From NCBI GenBank assembly GCA_030426515.1, contig JAUHYM010000007.1, positions 1-40,672 of the forward strand: a DNA stretch of 40,672 nt, in the 5' to 3' direction. Under the pieces are notes generated by a model, which ran no database searches, had not been told where the DNA came from, and worked only from the letters and a program-made list of their open reading frames with translations. Positions 1 through 6,471 of the stretch are shown here, piece after piece. Each line of letters opens with the position of its first letter. Within the stretch, counting starts at the first letter, position 1. Position numbers and translations under genes: made by a program. This DNA comes from Actinomycetes bacterium. GTDB taxonomy: Bacteria; Actinomycetota; Actinomycetes; Actinomycetales; Microbacteriaceae.

Positions 1-1119
1 CGCCGGGCGCACACTCCAGTGCGACGGGTCGGATCGGTCGATCGCCGCCGGAAGGTACTGACGCCTGCCTGGCGGGGTCCGCCACCCGGTCGCGGCATCC
101 AGACGAAGCATCGGTCGGTGCAGGTCGCTGCGCTGCTGCATCGCCAGCAGCGCCGGGCGCACGAAGACCTCGAACGAGATCGCCGCGCTGACCGGGTTGC
201 CCGGCAGCCCGAACAGCAGCGTGCCATCGGGCATCCGGCCGAACCCCTGCGGCTTGCCCGGCTGCATCGCGACCTTGGTGAACGCCATCTCGCCGGCCGG
301 ACCGAAGGTGTCCTTCACCACCTCGTAGGCGCCCGCGCTCACCCCGCCGCTGGTGGCCACGACATCGGCGCCCCGGTCGGATGCCGCGGCCAGCGCCTCG
401 CGCAGCGCGTCGACGTCGTCGGGCACGCTGCCGCGCAGCACCACCTCGGCCCCGGCGTCGGCCGCGAGCCCGGCGAGCAGGTGCGAGTTCGACTCGGGGA
501 TCTGGCCGCGCCGCAGCTCGACACCGGGGGCGGCCAGCTCCGATCCGGTCGAGAGGACGGCGACCCGCGGTGCGCGGGTGACTCGCACGGTGGCGACCCC
601 CGCGGCAGCCGCCGCTCCCGCCTGGAGCGGCCCGAACAGGATGCCGCCGGGCATCACGGTCGCACCGGCAGCGGCGTCGTCGGCGCGCCCGCGGACGTGG
701 GCGCCGAGGCTGCGAGGGGCACGCTGCACGATGACCTCGTCGCCGCTGCCCTCCAGGCCGCCCTCGGTGTCCTCGAAGGGCACGATGGTGTCGGCGGCCG
801 AGGGGAGCGGGGCGCCGGTCATGATGCGCGCCGCCTCGCCGGCGGCCAGGACGGGGTCGCGCTCGCTGCCGGCGGGCACATCGGCGACCACACGCAGGCG
901 CACCGGGGCGTCGGGCGCGGCGCGTGCGGCATCCTCGAACCGCACGGCATAGCCGTCCATCGCCGAGTTCGTGAACACGGGGATGTCGACGCTCGCCGTC
1001 ACGGGCGCGGCGAGGGTGCGCCCGAGCGCGGCGTCGATCTCGAGGTCGGCGGCGGGCAGCGCCGTGACCGCATCGAGCACGGTCGCCAGATGCTCCTCGA
1101 CGGAGCGCAGTCCGCTCAC
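1..1119 (-). CDS. moeA: Molybdopterin molybdenumtransferase MoeA (partial, runs off left edge)
   Basis: MoeA inserts molybdenum into adenylylated molybdopterin in the last step of molybdenum-cofactor synthesis, in the cytoplasm. Reading the minus strand from a GTG at 1119 gives 373 codons without a stop before the window ends. Visible MoeA motifs include a N-S-A-M-D-G-Y-A segment near residue 60, the T-S-G-G-V-S-A-G MoCF motif, M-Q-P-G-K-P and G-L-P-G-N-P-V-S. Family members are about 400-430 residues, so only the C-terminal tail is missing. The GTG start overlaps the stop of the upstream moeB-like gene by 4 bp (GTGA), so the two are translationally coupled. The identification is firm; the truncation is due to the window, not decay. 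Confidence 0.93.
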   Translation of the reverse strand, partial: MSGLRSVEEHLATVLDAVTALPAADLEIDAALGRTLAAPVTASVDIPVFTNSAMDGYAVRFEDAARAAPDAPVRLRVVADVPAGSERDPVLAAGEAARIMTGAPLPSAADTIVPFEDTEGGLEGSGDEVIVQRAPRSLGAHVRGRADDAAAGATVMPGGILFGPLQAGAAAAAGVATVRVTRAPRVAVLSTGSELAAPGVELRRGQIPESNSHLLAGLAADAGAEVVLRGSVPDDVDALREALAAASDRGADVVATSGGVSAGAYEVVKDTFGPAGEMAFTKVAMQPGKPQGFGRMPDGTLLFGLPGNPVSAAISFEVFVRPALLAMQQRSDLHRPMLRLDAATGWRTPPGRRQYLPAAIDRSDPSHWSVRPA

Positions 1120-2297
1120 GCCGGCACCCGAGGGGACTGCGGATGCGGCTGCGGGTATGACTCGGGAGACCCCGCGGCCAGCCATGCGTCGACGCCGCCG
1201 TGGAGGACGGTGGCGTCGATTCCGGCGCCGCGCAGGGCATCGGCGGCCCGCTGGGCGCGCATCCCCACCTGGCAGATGACGACGACCGGGCCCTCCACCG
1301 CGGTGGGGGCACGCAGCACCTGCGCCAGGGGCACGGTGCGGGCGTGGGGGAACGGCTGGCCCGCCACCTCCGCCGGTTCGCGGACATCGAGCAGGGCCGA
1401 CGACGTGTGCTCCAGGTGTGCGGCGAGATCGCGGGGCGCCACGTGCGGTGCGGGGTCGAGGGTGCGGGCCGCCTTCTCGGTGCGGGCCGGGCGCGGCTCG
1501 GACGCGCGGTCGCGCAGTCGCGCGTCCGAGCCGCGCCCCCGCAGCGGGACCTCGCGCTGGCGGGCGCGCAGCCCGTCGATCACCAGAACCCGGCCGAGCA
1601 GCGGCTCGCCGATGCCCGCGATGAGCTTGACGGCCTCGGTCGCCATGAGCGACCCGACCTGCAGACAGAGGGCCCCCAGCACCCCCACCTGCGCGCACGT
1701 GGGCACCTCGCCCGTGCTGCCGGCGGGGTACAGGTCGTCGAGCACGACGGCCGGTGCGCCGTGCGGGGGACGGCTCCAGAACACGGTGACCTGCCCGTCG
1801 AACTCCTGCACGGTGCCCCACACGAGCGGGATGCCGCGGGCCTCGGTCGCTGCGGCGACCACGCGCCGGGTCTCGAACGTGTCACTCCCGTCGATGACGA
1901 GGTCGGCGCCGGCCAGCGCGGCGTCGGCGGTGGCGGCGGTGAGACGCTCCGTGCGGGCGACGACGGTCGTCTCGGGCGACAGGTCGGCGGCGACGCGCTG
2001 CGCCGACGCGACCTTCGCGGCCCCCGCATCGCGGTGCCGGTGCATCACCTGGCGCTGCAGGTTGCTCACCTCGACCACATCGTCGTCGATGACCGTGAGC
2101 GTGCCGACGCCCGCCGCGGCCAGGGCGAGCAGCACGGGAGAGCCGAGCCCGCCGGCGCCGACGACCGCCACGTGCGCGGCGCGCAGACGGCGCTGGCCGA
2201 CATCCCCGAGAGCGACGAGGCTGGTGTGGCGCGCCGTGCGTCGTCGCTCATCGTCGCTGAGGGTCGCGACGGGGTCGACGAGCGGAGGAAGTGTCAC
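1116..2297 (-). CDS. moeB: MoeB/ThiF-type adenylyltransferase with C-terminal rhodanese domain
   Basis: This protein adenylates the C-terminus of a ThiS/MoaD-like sulfur carrier and, through its rhodanese domain, can supply the sulfur (MoeZ/MoeBR architecture). The ThiF domain spans about residues 20-250, with the nucleotide-binding G-A-G-G-L-G at 47-52 and the I-D-D-D motif near 70-73. The rhodanese domain covers about 285-385, with active-site Cys342 in C-Q-V-G-M-R. The CxxC zinc pairs of E. coli MoeB are not evident. I prefer the GTG at 2297 because TAGCCT (2309-2304 on the minus strand) ends 6 nt upstream with no ribosome-binding site, a leaderless arrangement; the in-frame GTG at 2303 is the alternative. 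The linker (about 252-275) is encoded by a perfect 20-bp inverted repeat (see 1489-1538). Confidence 0.92.
   Translation of the reverse strand: MTLPPLVDPVATLSDDERRRTARHTSLVALGDVGQRRLRAAHVAVVGAGGLGSPVLLALAAAGVGTLTVIDDDVVEVSNLQRQVMHRHRDAGAAKVASAQRVAADLSPETTVVARTERLTAATADAALAGADLVIDGSDTFETRRVVAAATEARGIPLVWGTVQEFDGQVTVFWSRPPHGAPAVVLDDLYPAGSTGEVPTCAQVGVLGALCLQVGSLMATEAVKLIAGIGEPLLGRVLVIDGLRARQREVPLRGRGSDARLRDRASEPRPARTEKAARTLDPAPHVAPRDLAAHLEHTSSALLDVREPAEVAGQPFPHARTVPLAQVLRAPTAVEGPVVVICQVGMRAQRAADALRGAGIDATVLHGGVDAWLAAGSPESYPQPHPQSPRVPA
1489..1538. repeat. Perfect 20-bp inverted repeat inside moeB linker
   Basis: Positions 1489-1508 and 1519-1538 are exact reverse complements, separated by a 10-nt loop. 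The element lies wholly in the moeB reading frame and encodes a low-complexity Arg/Asp/Ser-rich stretch between the ThiF and rhodanese domains. It could be an inserted palindromic element tolerated in a linker, or an RNA structure that modulates expression. Confidence 0.85.
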
Positions 2298-2303
2298 CCT
2301 CAC

Positions 2304-2309
2304 AGGCTA
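2304..2309 (-). promoter_or_regulatory. Likely -10 element of moeB
   Basis: On the minus strand this reads TAGCCT, fitting the actinobacterial TANNNT -10. It ends 6 nt before the GTG at 2297, which would give a leaderless transcript. No clear -35 is seen. Confidence 0.45.
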
Positions 2310-2337
2310 ATCCCGCTCCGCCTGCCCCGGGCGGTGC

Positions 2338-2379
2338 ATCCCCTCGGGCTGTGCCATCCCCTCGGGCTGTGCCATCCCC
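2338..2379. repeat. 18-bp tandem direct repeat, two copies plus a partial
   Basis: The unit ATCCCCTCGGGCTGTGCC occurs at 2338-2355 and 2356-2373, followed by the first 6 bases of a third copy. It lies in the intergenic region between moeB and the HTH-TOBE gene. It may be a variable-copy repeat; no function can be read from it. Confidence 0.8.
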
Positions 2380-2417
2380 GCGTCTCGCCGTCCCTTCGCG
2401 TGAGTCAACACACGACG

Positions 2418-2498
2418 CACGAATCAACATGTGATTGCGCGCCAACGCGTGTTGATTCGTGCACCGGGTGTTGATTCGTGCACGGGGTGTTGATTCGC
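2418..2498. repeat. Inverted and direct repeats of a TGTTGATTCG motif
   Basis: TGTTGATTCG occurs at 2451-2460, 2470-2479 and 2489-2498, a 19-bp period. Its reverse complement CGAATCAACA is at 2421-2430. The 13-bp arms 2418-2430 and 2451-2463 are exact inverted repeats with a 20-nt loop. The 283-bp region between moeB and the next gene holds this, the 18-bp tandem repeat at 2338-2379 and the leaderless promoter at 2581, and no gene that I can support. The cluster could be an operator array or a palindromic repeat element. Confidence 0.75.
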
Positions 2499-2580
2499 GA
2501 GGTCGAGCCGGGGTGCGTCGCGCGGGGGAAGGATGCGACTCTGCGTCGTATTCGCCGGAGAGAATCCGCTCATGCGGTGA

Positions 2581-2586
2581 TAATGT
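2581..2586 (+). promoter_or_regulatory. -10 element for the HTH-TOBE/mod operon
   Basis: TAATGT, preceded by TGA (extended -10 form), ends 6 nt before the ATG at 2593 and there is no ribosome-binding site, so the mod operon transcript is probably leaderless. No convincing -35 is seen. Confidence 0.5.
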
Positions 2587-2592
2587 CGAGAA

Positions 2593-2985
2593 ATGACCGA
2601 TCTGAGGATCTCCGAGGCGGCGCGGCTGCTCGGAGTCAGCGACGACACCGTGCGCCGGTGGATCGATCACGGCACGCTTCCGACGACCGGAGCGTCACCG
2701 GCCGAGGTCCCCGGCGCCGCCCTCGCCGCGCTCGCCGCTCAGCGCGCCGCGGCGGTCGCCGACCCCTCGGATCGGATCACCAGCGCCCGCAACCGCTTCA
2801 CGGGACTGGTCACCCGCGTGCAGGTGGACGGCGTGATGGCACAGGTCGACATCCAGGCGGGCCCCCACCGTGTCGTCTCGCTGCTGTCGGCCGAGGCCGT
2901 GGCCGAACTGGGCCTGGAGGCCGGATCGCTCGCGGATGCGGTGATCAAGGCCACCAACGTCATCGTCGAGACGCCGGGGCCGTGA
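2593..2985 (+). CDS. HTH and TOBE-domain molybdate-binding protein
   Basis: This 130-residue protein has an N-terminal MerR/excisionase-like helix-turn-helix (about residues 4-25, S-E-A-A-R-L-L-G-V-S then T-V-R-R-W-I) and a C-terminal Mop/TOBE domain (about 64-128) of the kind that binds molybdate. Residues S-A-R-N-R-F-T-G begin the TOBE fold. Similar proteins sit at the head of mod operons in actinobacteria, where they are thought to sense or store molybdate; a regulatory role here is inferred from context. Its TGA overlaps the modA ATG by one base (TGATG), so it heads the mod operon. The start at 2593 follows a -10 hexamer by 6 nt with no Shine-Dalgarno, suggesting leaderless translation. 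Confidence 0.85.
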   Translation: MTDLRISEAARLLGVSDDTVRRWIDHGTLPTTGASPAEVPGAALAALAAQRAAAVADPSDRITSARNRFTGLVTRVQVDGVMAQVDIQAGPHRVVSLLSAEAVAELGLEAGSLADAVIKATNVIVETPGP

Positions 2986-3728
2986 TGCGGCGGGCCGGCG
3001 TGGTCGCCGCATCCGCACTGCTGCTGGCGGGATGCGCCCCGGCGACGGCGGGCGCGGATGCAGGCACGACCGAGGTGACGATCTACGCGGCGGCATCCCT
3101 CGGCTCGGCGTTCGGGTCGATCGCCGACGCGTTCGAAGACGAGTACCCGAGCACCGAGGTCACCCTGGTGCTCGACGGCTCGAGCAGGCTCGCCACCCAG
3201 CTCACCGAGGGGGCGCCGGCCGACGTGTTCGCGTCGGCAGACGAGCCCACGATGCGGGTCGTGACCGACGCGGGGCGCGCGAGCAGCCCGGAGATCTTCG
3301 CGACCAACACGCTCGTCATCGTCGTGCCCGCCGGGAATCCTGCCGACGTCGCAGCCCTCGAGGACCTTGCGCGCCCCGAGGTGACGACCGTGCTGTGCGC
3401 GGCCGACGTGCCGTGCGGCGCGGCATCCCGCACTCTGCTCGACGCCGCCGGCGTCGAGGTCGCCGCCGCGAGCCTCGAGCAGAACGTCACCGCAGTGCTC
3501 ACCAAAGTCGCGGCGGACGAGGCGGATGCCGGTCTCGTCTACGCGACGGATGCCGCCACCCGCGACACCGTCGAGGCGATCGTGCCCGTGGGCGCCGCAG
3601 AGGTGGTGAACCGGTATCCGATCGTCGTGCTCGACGACGCCCCGGTCGAGGCGGCGGCGTTCCGGGACTTCGTCACCGGCCCCGCCGGGCAGGCGATCCT
3701 CGCAGGCGACGGGTTCGGGGCGCCATGA
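2985..3728 (+). CDS. modA: Molybdate ABC transporter substrate-binding lipoprotein ModA
   Basis: ModA captures molybdate (or tungstate) outside the membrane and delivers it to ModBC. The 247-residue product begins with a lipoprotein signal peptide whose lipobox L-L-A-G-C places the lipidated cysteine at residue 17. The mature part has ModA signatures: the early T-I-Y-A-A-A-S-L segment that binds the oxyanion, D-G-S-S-R-L-A-T-Q near 63, the A-P-A-D-V-F-A-S-A-D motif and the C-terminal D-A-G-L-V-Y-A-T-D region. The ATG chosen overlaps the preceding TGA and gives a proper signal peptide; the much longer upstream-open frame is not coding before this point. It overlaps modB by 4 bp. Confidence 0.94.
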   Translation: MRRAGVVAASALLLAGCAPATAGADAGTTEVTIYAAASLGSAFGSIADAFEDEYPSTEVTLVLDGSSRLATQLTEGAPADVFASADEPTMRVVTDAGRASSPEIFATNTLVIVVPAGNPADVAALEDLARPEVTTVLCAADVPCGAASRTLLDAAGVEVAAASLEQNVTAVLTKVAADEADAGLVYATDAATRDTVEAIVPVGAAEVVNRYPIVVLDDAPVEAAAFRDFVTGPAGQAILAGDGFGAP

Positions 3729-4573
3729 CCGAGGCGGCCGCCCCGACACGCGCTGACCGTCCGCGCCGCGCCCGCGACGTCGGCGGGTTCGTCCCTCCGG
3801 TCCTCGCCCTGCCCGCGGTGCTGGGGCTCGCGCTGCTGGTGCTGCCGCTGACGGCTCTGGTCGCCCGCGTCGACTGGTCCACGATCTGGGCCGACATCAC
3901 CGCGCCCGCGGCTCGCGACGCCCTCGCACTCTCGGTCGTGACCGGGCTGGTCGCGACCGCCGTCTGCGTCGTCGTGGGGGTGCCGCTCGCGCTCATGATC
4001 GCGCGCAGCGGGCCGCGCACCTCCGCCCTGCTGCGCGTGATGGTCACGATCCCGCTCATCCTGCCGCCGATGGTCGGGGGAGTGGCGCTGCTGTTCCTCT
4101 TCGGCCGTTCGGGGCCGCTCGGTCGGTTCCTCGCCGAGACCTGGGGCATCGGCATCCCCTTCACCACCAGTGCCGTGGTGCTCGCCCAGACCTTCGTCGC
4201 GCTGCCGTTCCTCGTGCTCGCGCTGGAGGGGTCGATCCGCACGTCCGGGCTCGCCTACGAGCGCACCGCCGCGACGCTCGGCGCGAAGCGGTGGACGATC
4301 CTCTGGCGGGTGACGCTGCCGCTGGCCGCGCCCGGGCTGGTCGCCGGCGTGATCCTGTGCTTCGCGCGCGCGATCGGGGAGTTCGGGGCGACGGCGCTCT
4401 TCGCCGGCAACGCCCCCGGGGTGACCCAGACCATGCCGCTCGCGATCTACACGGCCTTCAACGGCGCAGGCGTCGAGCAGGGGACGGCGGTCGCCCTGTC
4501 GATGCTCCTGCTCGTGACCGCGCTCGTCGTGCTGCTGCTGGTGCGCGCCTGGCGCCCCGGGGCGCCGCGATGA
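3725..4573 (+). CDS. modB: Molybdate ABC transporter permease ModB
   Basis: ModB is the membrane channel of the molybdate importer. The 282-residue protein has about six hydrophobic segments and the inner-membrane permease signature near its C-terminal third, with the E-A-A-like loop R-T-A-A-T-L-G-A-K-R-W and A-I-G-E-F-G-A-T-A. That loop docks on the ModC ATPase. Both ends overlap neighbours by the 4-bp ATGA arrangement (modA at 3725, modC at 4570), so the three are translated in a coupled fashion. The length and motifs agree with CysT/ModB family proteins. Confidence 0.94.
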   Translation: MTEAAAPTRADRPRRARDVGGFVPPVLALPAVLGLALLVLPLTALVARVDWSTIWADITAPAARDALALSVVTGLVATAVCVVVGVPLALMIARSGPRTSALLRVMVTIPLILPPMVGGVALLFLFGRSGPLGRFLAETWGIGIPFTTSAVVLAQTFVALPFLVLALEGSIRTSGLAYERTAATLGAKRWTILWRVTLPLAAPGLVAGVILCFARAIGEFGATALFAGNAPGVTQTMPLAIYTAFNGAGVEQGTAVALSMLLLVTALVVLLLVRAWRPGAPR

Positions 4574-5748
4574 GCCTCGAGGCCGCGGTGCGGGGCGGGG
4601 CGGCGATCGACGCCGGCCACGGACTCGACGCGCACGTGGTCGTGCAGCGCCGCGGTGCACCGCGCGTCGAGATGGCCGTGCGCGCGCAGCCCGGGGAGAT
4701 CGTCGCGGTGATGGGGCCGAGCGGGGCGGGCAAGTCGACCGTGCTGGCCGCGATCGCCGGGCTCGTGAGACTCAGCGACGGGCACGTCCGGGTCGAGGGC
4801 CGCACCGTCAGCGCCGCCTCGCCGCGCCGGCATGTCGCCCCCGCCGCGCGCGAGACGGTGCTCCTCGGCCAGGAGCCGCGCCTGTTCCCTCACCTGAGCG
4901 CGCGCGAGAACGTCGCGTTCGGCCCGCGCGCCCAGGGCACGCCGCGGCGCCAGGCGCGGCGTGCCGCCGACGAGTTGCTGTGGCGGGTCGGGCTTCCCGG
5001 TGCCGGTGACCGGCGGCCGGGCGAGCTCTCGGGTGGGCAGCAGCAGCGGGCCGCCCTCGCGCGTGCCCTCGCGGTCGACCCGAAGGTGCTGCTGCTCGAC
5101 GAGCCGCTCACCTCGCTCGACGCCGAGACCGCGGGCGAGATCCGCGGTGTGCTGGCCGAGCAGCTCACCGCGACCCGGGCGAGCACCGTCATCGTCACCC
5201 ACGACGTCGTCGATGCCGCGGCGCTCGCGGACCGGCTGGTGATCCTCGAGTCCGGGCACGTCGCGCAGCAGGGCCCGGTGCGGGAGGTGCTGGCCGCACC
5301 GGCGACCGCGTTCGCCGCGGCGGTCGCCGGGGTCAACCGTGTCGCGGGTGTGGCCCGGGGCGGGGCGTGGGTGGCCGCCGCCGACGGCCGCGAGGTCGTG
5401 CTCACCGCCGACGACGACCGCTCGCGCGCCGCCGCCGCGGCCGACGGGGCGCCGCTGGTGGCGTTCGTGCGGCCGTCGGCGATCCATGTGGAGCGCGCCG
5501 ACGATGAGACGTGGACCGCGGCGCTGGCGCTCGCCCGCGACGACGCTCCGCGTGCGGGGGAGTGGGTGGCGCGGGTCGACCGGCTGGAGCAGACGCCCGC
5601 CGGCGTGCGCGTGCACACCGCATCGCCCGCGCTCGCCGCGGACGTGCCCGCCGAGGCCGTGGCCGCCCGCGGCATCGCGACCGGCCGCCCGGTGCGGCTG
5701 CGTATCGCGGCGACCGACGTGCGTCTGGCCCGCACGGGCGACGCGTAG
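4570..5748 (+). CDS. modC: Molybdate ABC transporter ATP-binding protein ModC
   Basis: ModC hydrolyses ATP to drive molybdate import. In the 392-residue protein Walker A is G-P-S-G-A-G-K-S-T at 49-57, the Q-loop is in L-L-G-Q-E-P-R, the ABC signature is L-S-G-G-Q-Q-Q-R, and Walker B is L-L-L-D-E-P-L-T-S-L-D with a following H-loop V-T-H-D. The C-terminal 130 residues carry a TOBE/MOP-like molybdate-binding extension, typical of ModC and possibly used for feedback control. The start overlaps the modB stop by 4 bp. It is the last gene of the operon; a weak hairpin follows at 5749-5792. Confidence 0.94.
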   Translation: MSLEAAVRGGAAIDAGHGLDAHVVVQRRGAPRVEMAVRAQPGEIVAVMGPSGAGKSTVLAAIAGLVRLSDGHVRVEGRTVSAASPRRHVAPAARETVLLGQEPRLFPHLSARENVAFGPRAQGTPRRQARRAADELLWRVGLPGAGDRRPGELSGGQQQRAALARALAVDPKVLLLDEPLTSLDAETAGEIRGVLAEQLTATRASTVIVTHDVVDAAALADRLVILESGHVAQQGPVREVLAAPATAFAAAVAGVNRVAGVARGGAWVAAADGREVVLTADDDRSRAAAAADGAPLVAFVRPSAIHVERADDETWTAALALARDDAPRAGEWVARVDRLEQTPAGVRVHTASPALAADVPAEAVAARGIATGRPVRLRIAATDVRLARTGDA

Positions 5749-5792
5749 CGACCGGCACCGCGCAGCAGCAGCGGAGCCCGCGGGCCCGGTCG
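5749..5792 (+). terminator. Possible terminator after modC
   Basis: CGACCGG (5749-5755) pairs with CCGGTCG (5786-5792) around a G+C-rich loop that itself contains the palindrome GCCCGCGGGC. It starts right after the modC TAG but lacks a T tract, so it may be chance in G+C-rich DNA. Confidence 0.3.
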
Positions 5793-5839
5793 GCACACCG
5801 CGGCGCGTATCTCCTGCGCCGTGTTCGCGGGGCGCGGGG

Positions 5840-5845
5840 CAGACT
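5840..5845 (+). promoter_or_regulatory. Likely -10 element of the GNAT gene
   Basis: CAGACT ends 6 nt before the ATG at 5852 (gap GGGACG) and no ribosome-binding site is present, consistent with a leaderless transcript. Confidence 0.4.
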
Positions 5846-5851
5846 GGGACG

Positions 5852-6457
5852 ATGCCGCACATCCGCCCGTTCCGTCCCGGCGACGAGCCCGCGCTCGCCG
5901 AGATCTGCCTGCGCACCGCGGACGCCGGCGCAGATGCCACCGGGGTCCTCGACGACGACCGGATCTGGGCCGCAGTGTTCGTGCTGCCCTACCTCGCCCG
6001 CCATCCCGACCTGGCGTTCGTTCTCGCGCAGGACGACGGGCGCGTCGTGGGCTACGTCGTCGCAGCGCCCGACACGGACGCCTTCGAGGAGTGGTTCCGC
6101 ACGGTGTGGTGGCCAGACCAGGGTGCCGCCTGGCCGGCGCCTGTCCGCACGGAGTCGCCGACACGGCAGGACGGGGTTCTGACCTATGCGTACGGTCGCC
6201 GCGCCGGTGCCGAGCCGTACGCGGCGGACTACCCCGCGCACCTGCACATCGACCTGGTGCCCGAGGCGCAGGGTGCCGGGTGGGGACGGCGCCTGATCGC
6301 GACGGTGATCGACGAACTGCGGGCGCGCGGCGTGACCGGACTGCACCTGGCGACCGACACCAACAACACCGGCGCGCTGGCGTTCTACCCGCGGATCGGC
6401 TTCACGGCGATCCCGTCGCACCCCGGCGTCCAGGCGTTCGGGATGCCGCTGGCCTGA
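5852..6457 (+). CDS. GNAT-family N-acetyltransferase
   Basis: A 201-residue GNAT-fold protein that would transfer an acetyl group from acetyl-CoA to an unknown amine. The acetyl-CoA-binding motif A is V-P-E-A-Q-G-A-G-W-G-R-R-L near residues 138-150, preceded by the strand L-H-I-D-L. The C-terminal motif B (T-N-N-T-G-A-L-A-F-Y-P-R-I-G-F) is also clear. The insert rich in Trp and Pro (about 85-110) is unlike small ribosomal acetyltransferases and resembles the subgroup related to the acetyltransferase-like domain of bacterial O-GlcNAcase homologues. The start at 5852 follows a -10-like hexamer by 6 nt. It stands alone; the substrate cannot be inferred. Confidence 0.85.
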   Translation: MPHIRPFRPGDEPALAEICLRTADAGADATGVLDDDRIWAAVFVLPYLARHPDLAFVLAQDDGRVVGYVVAAPDTDAFEEWFRTVWWPDQGAAWPAPVRTESPTRQDGVLTYAYGRRAGAEPYAADYPAHLHIDLVPEAQGAGWGRRLIATVIDELRARGVTGLHLATDTNNTGALAFYPRIGFTAIPSHPGVQAFGMPLA

Positions 6458-6471
6458 GCCGCGGCGCGTCG

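Noticed and set aside
19..2310. A 763-residue open frame on the plus strand
   Set aside because: It is antisense to moeA and moeB, Arg/Gly/Ala-rich with no recognisable domain, and exists because of high G+C content.
2418..2498. CRISPR array
   Set aside because: Repeats are only 10-13 bp with 9-nt gaps, one copy is inverted, and there are no cas genes.
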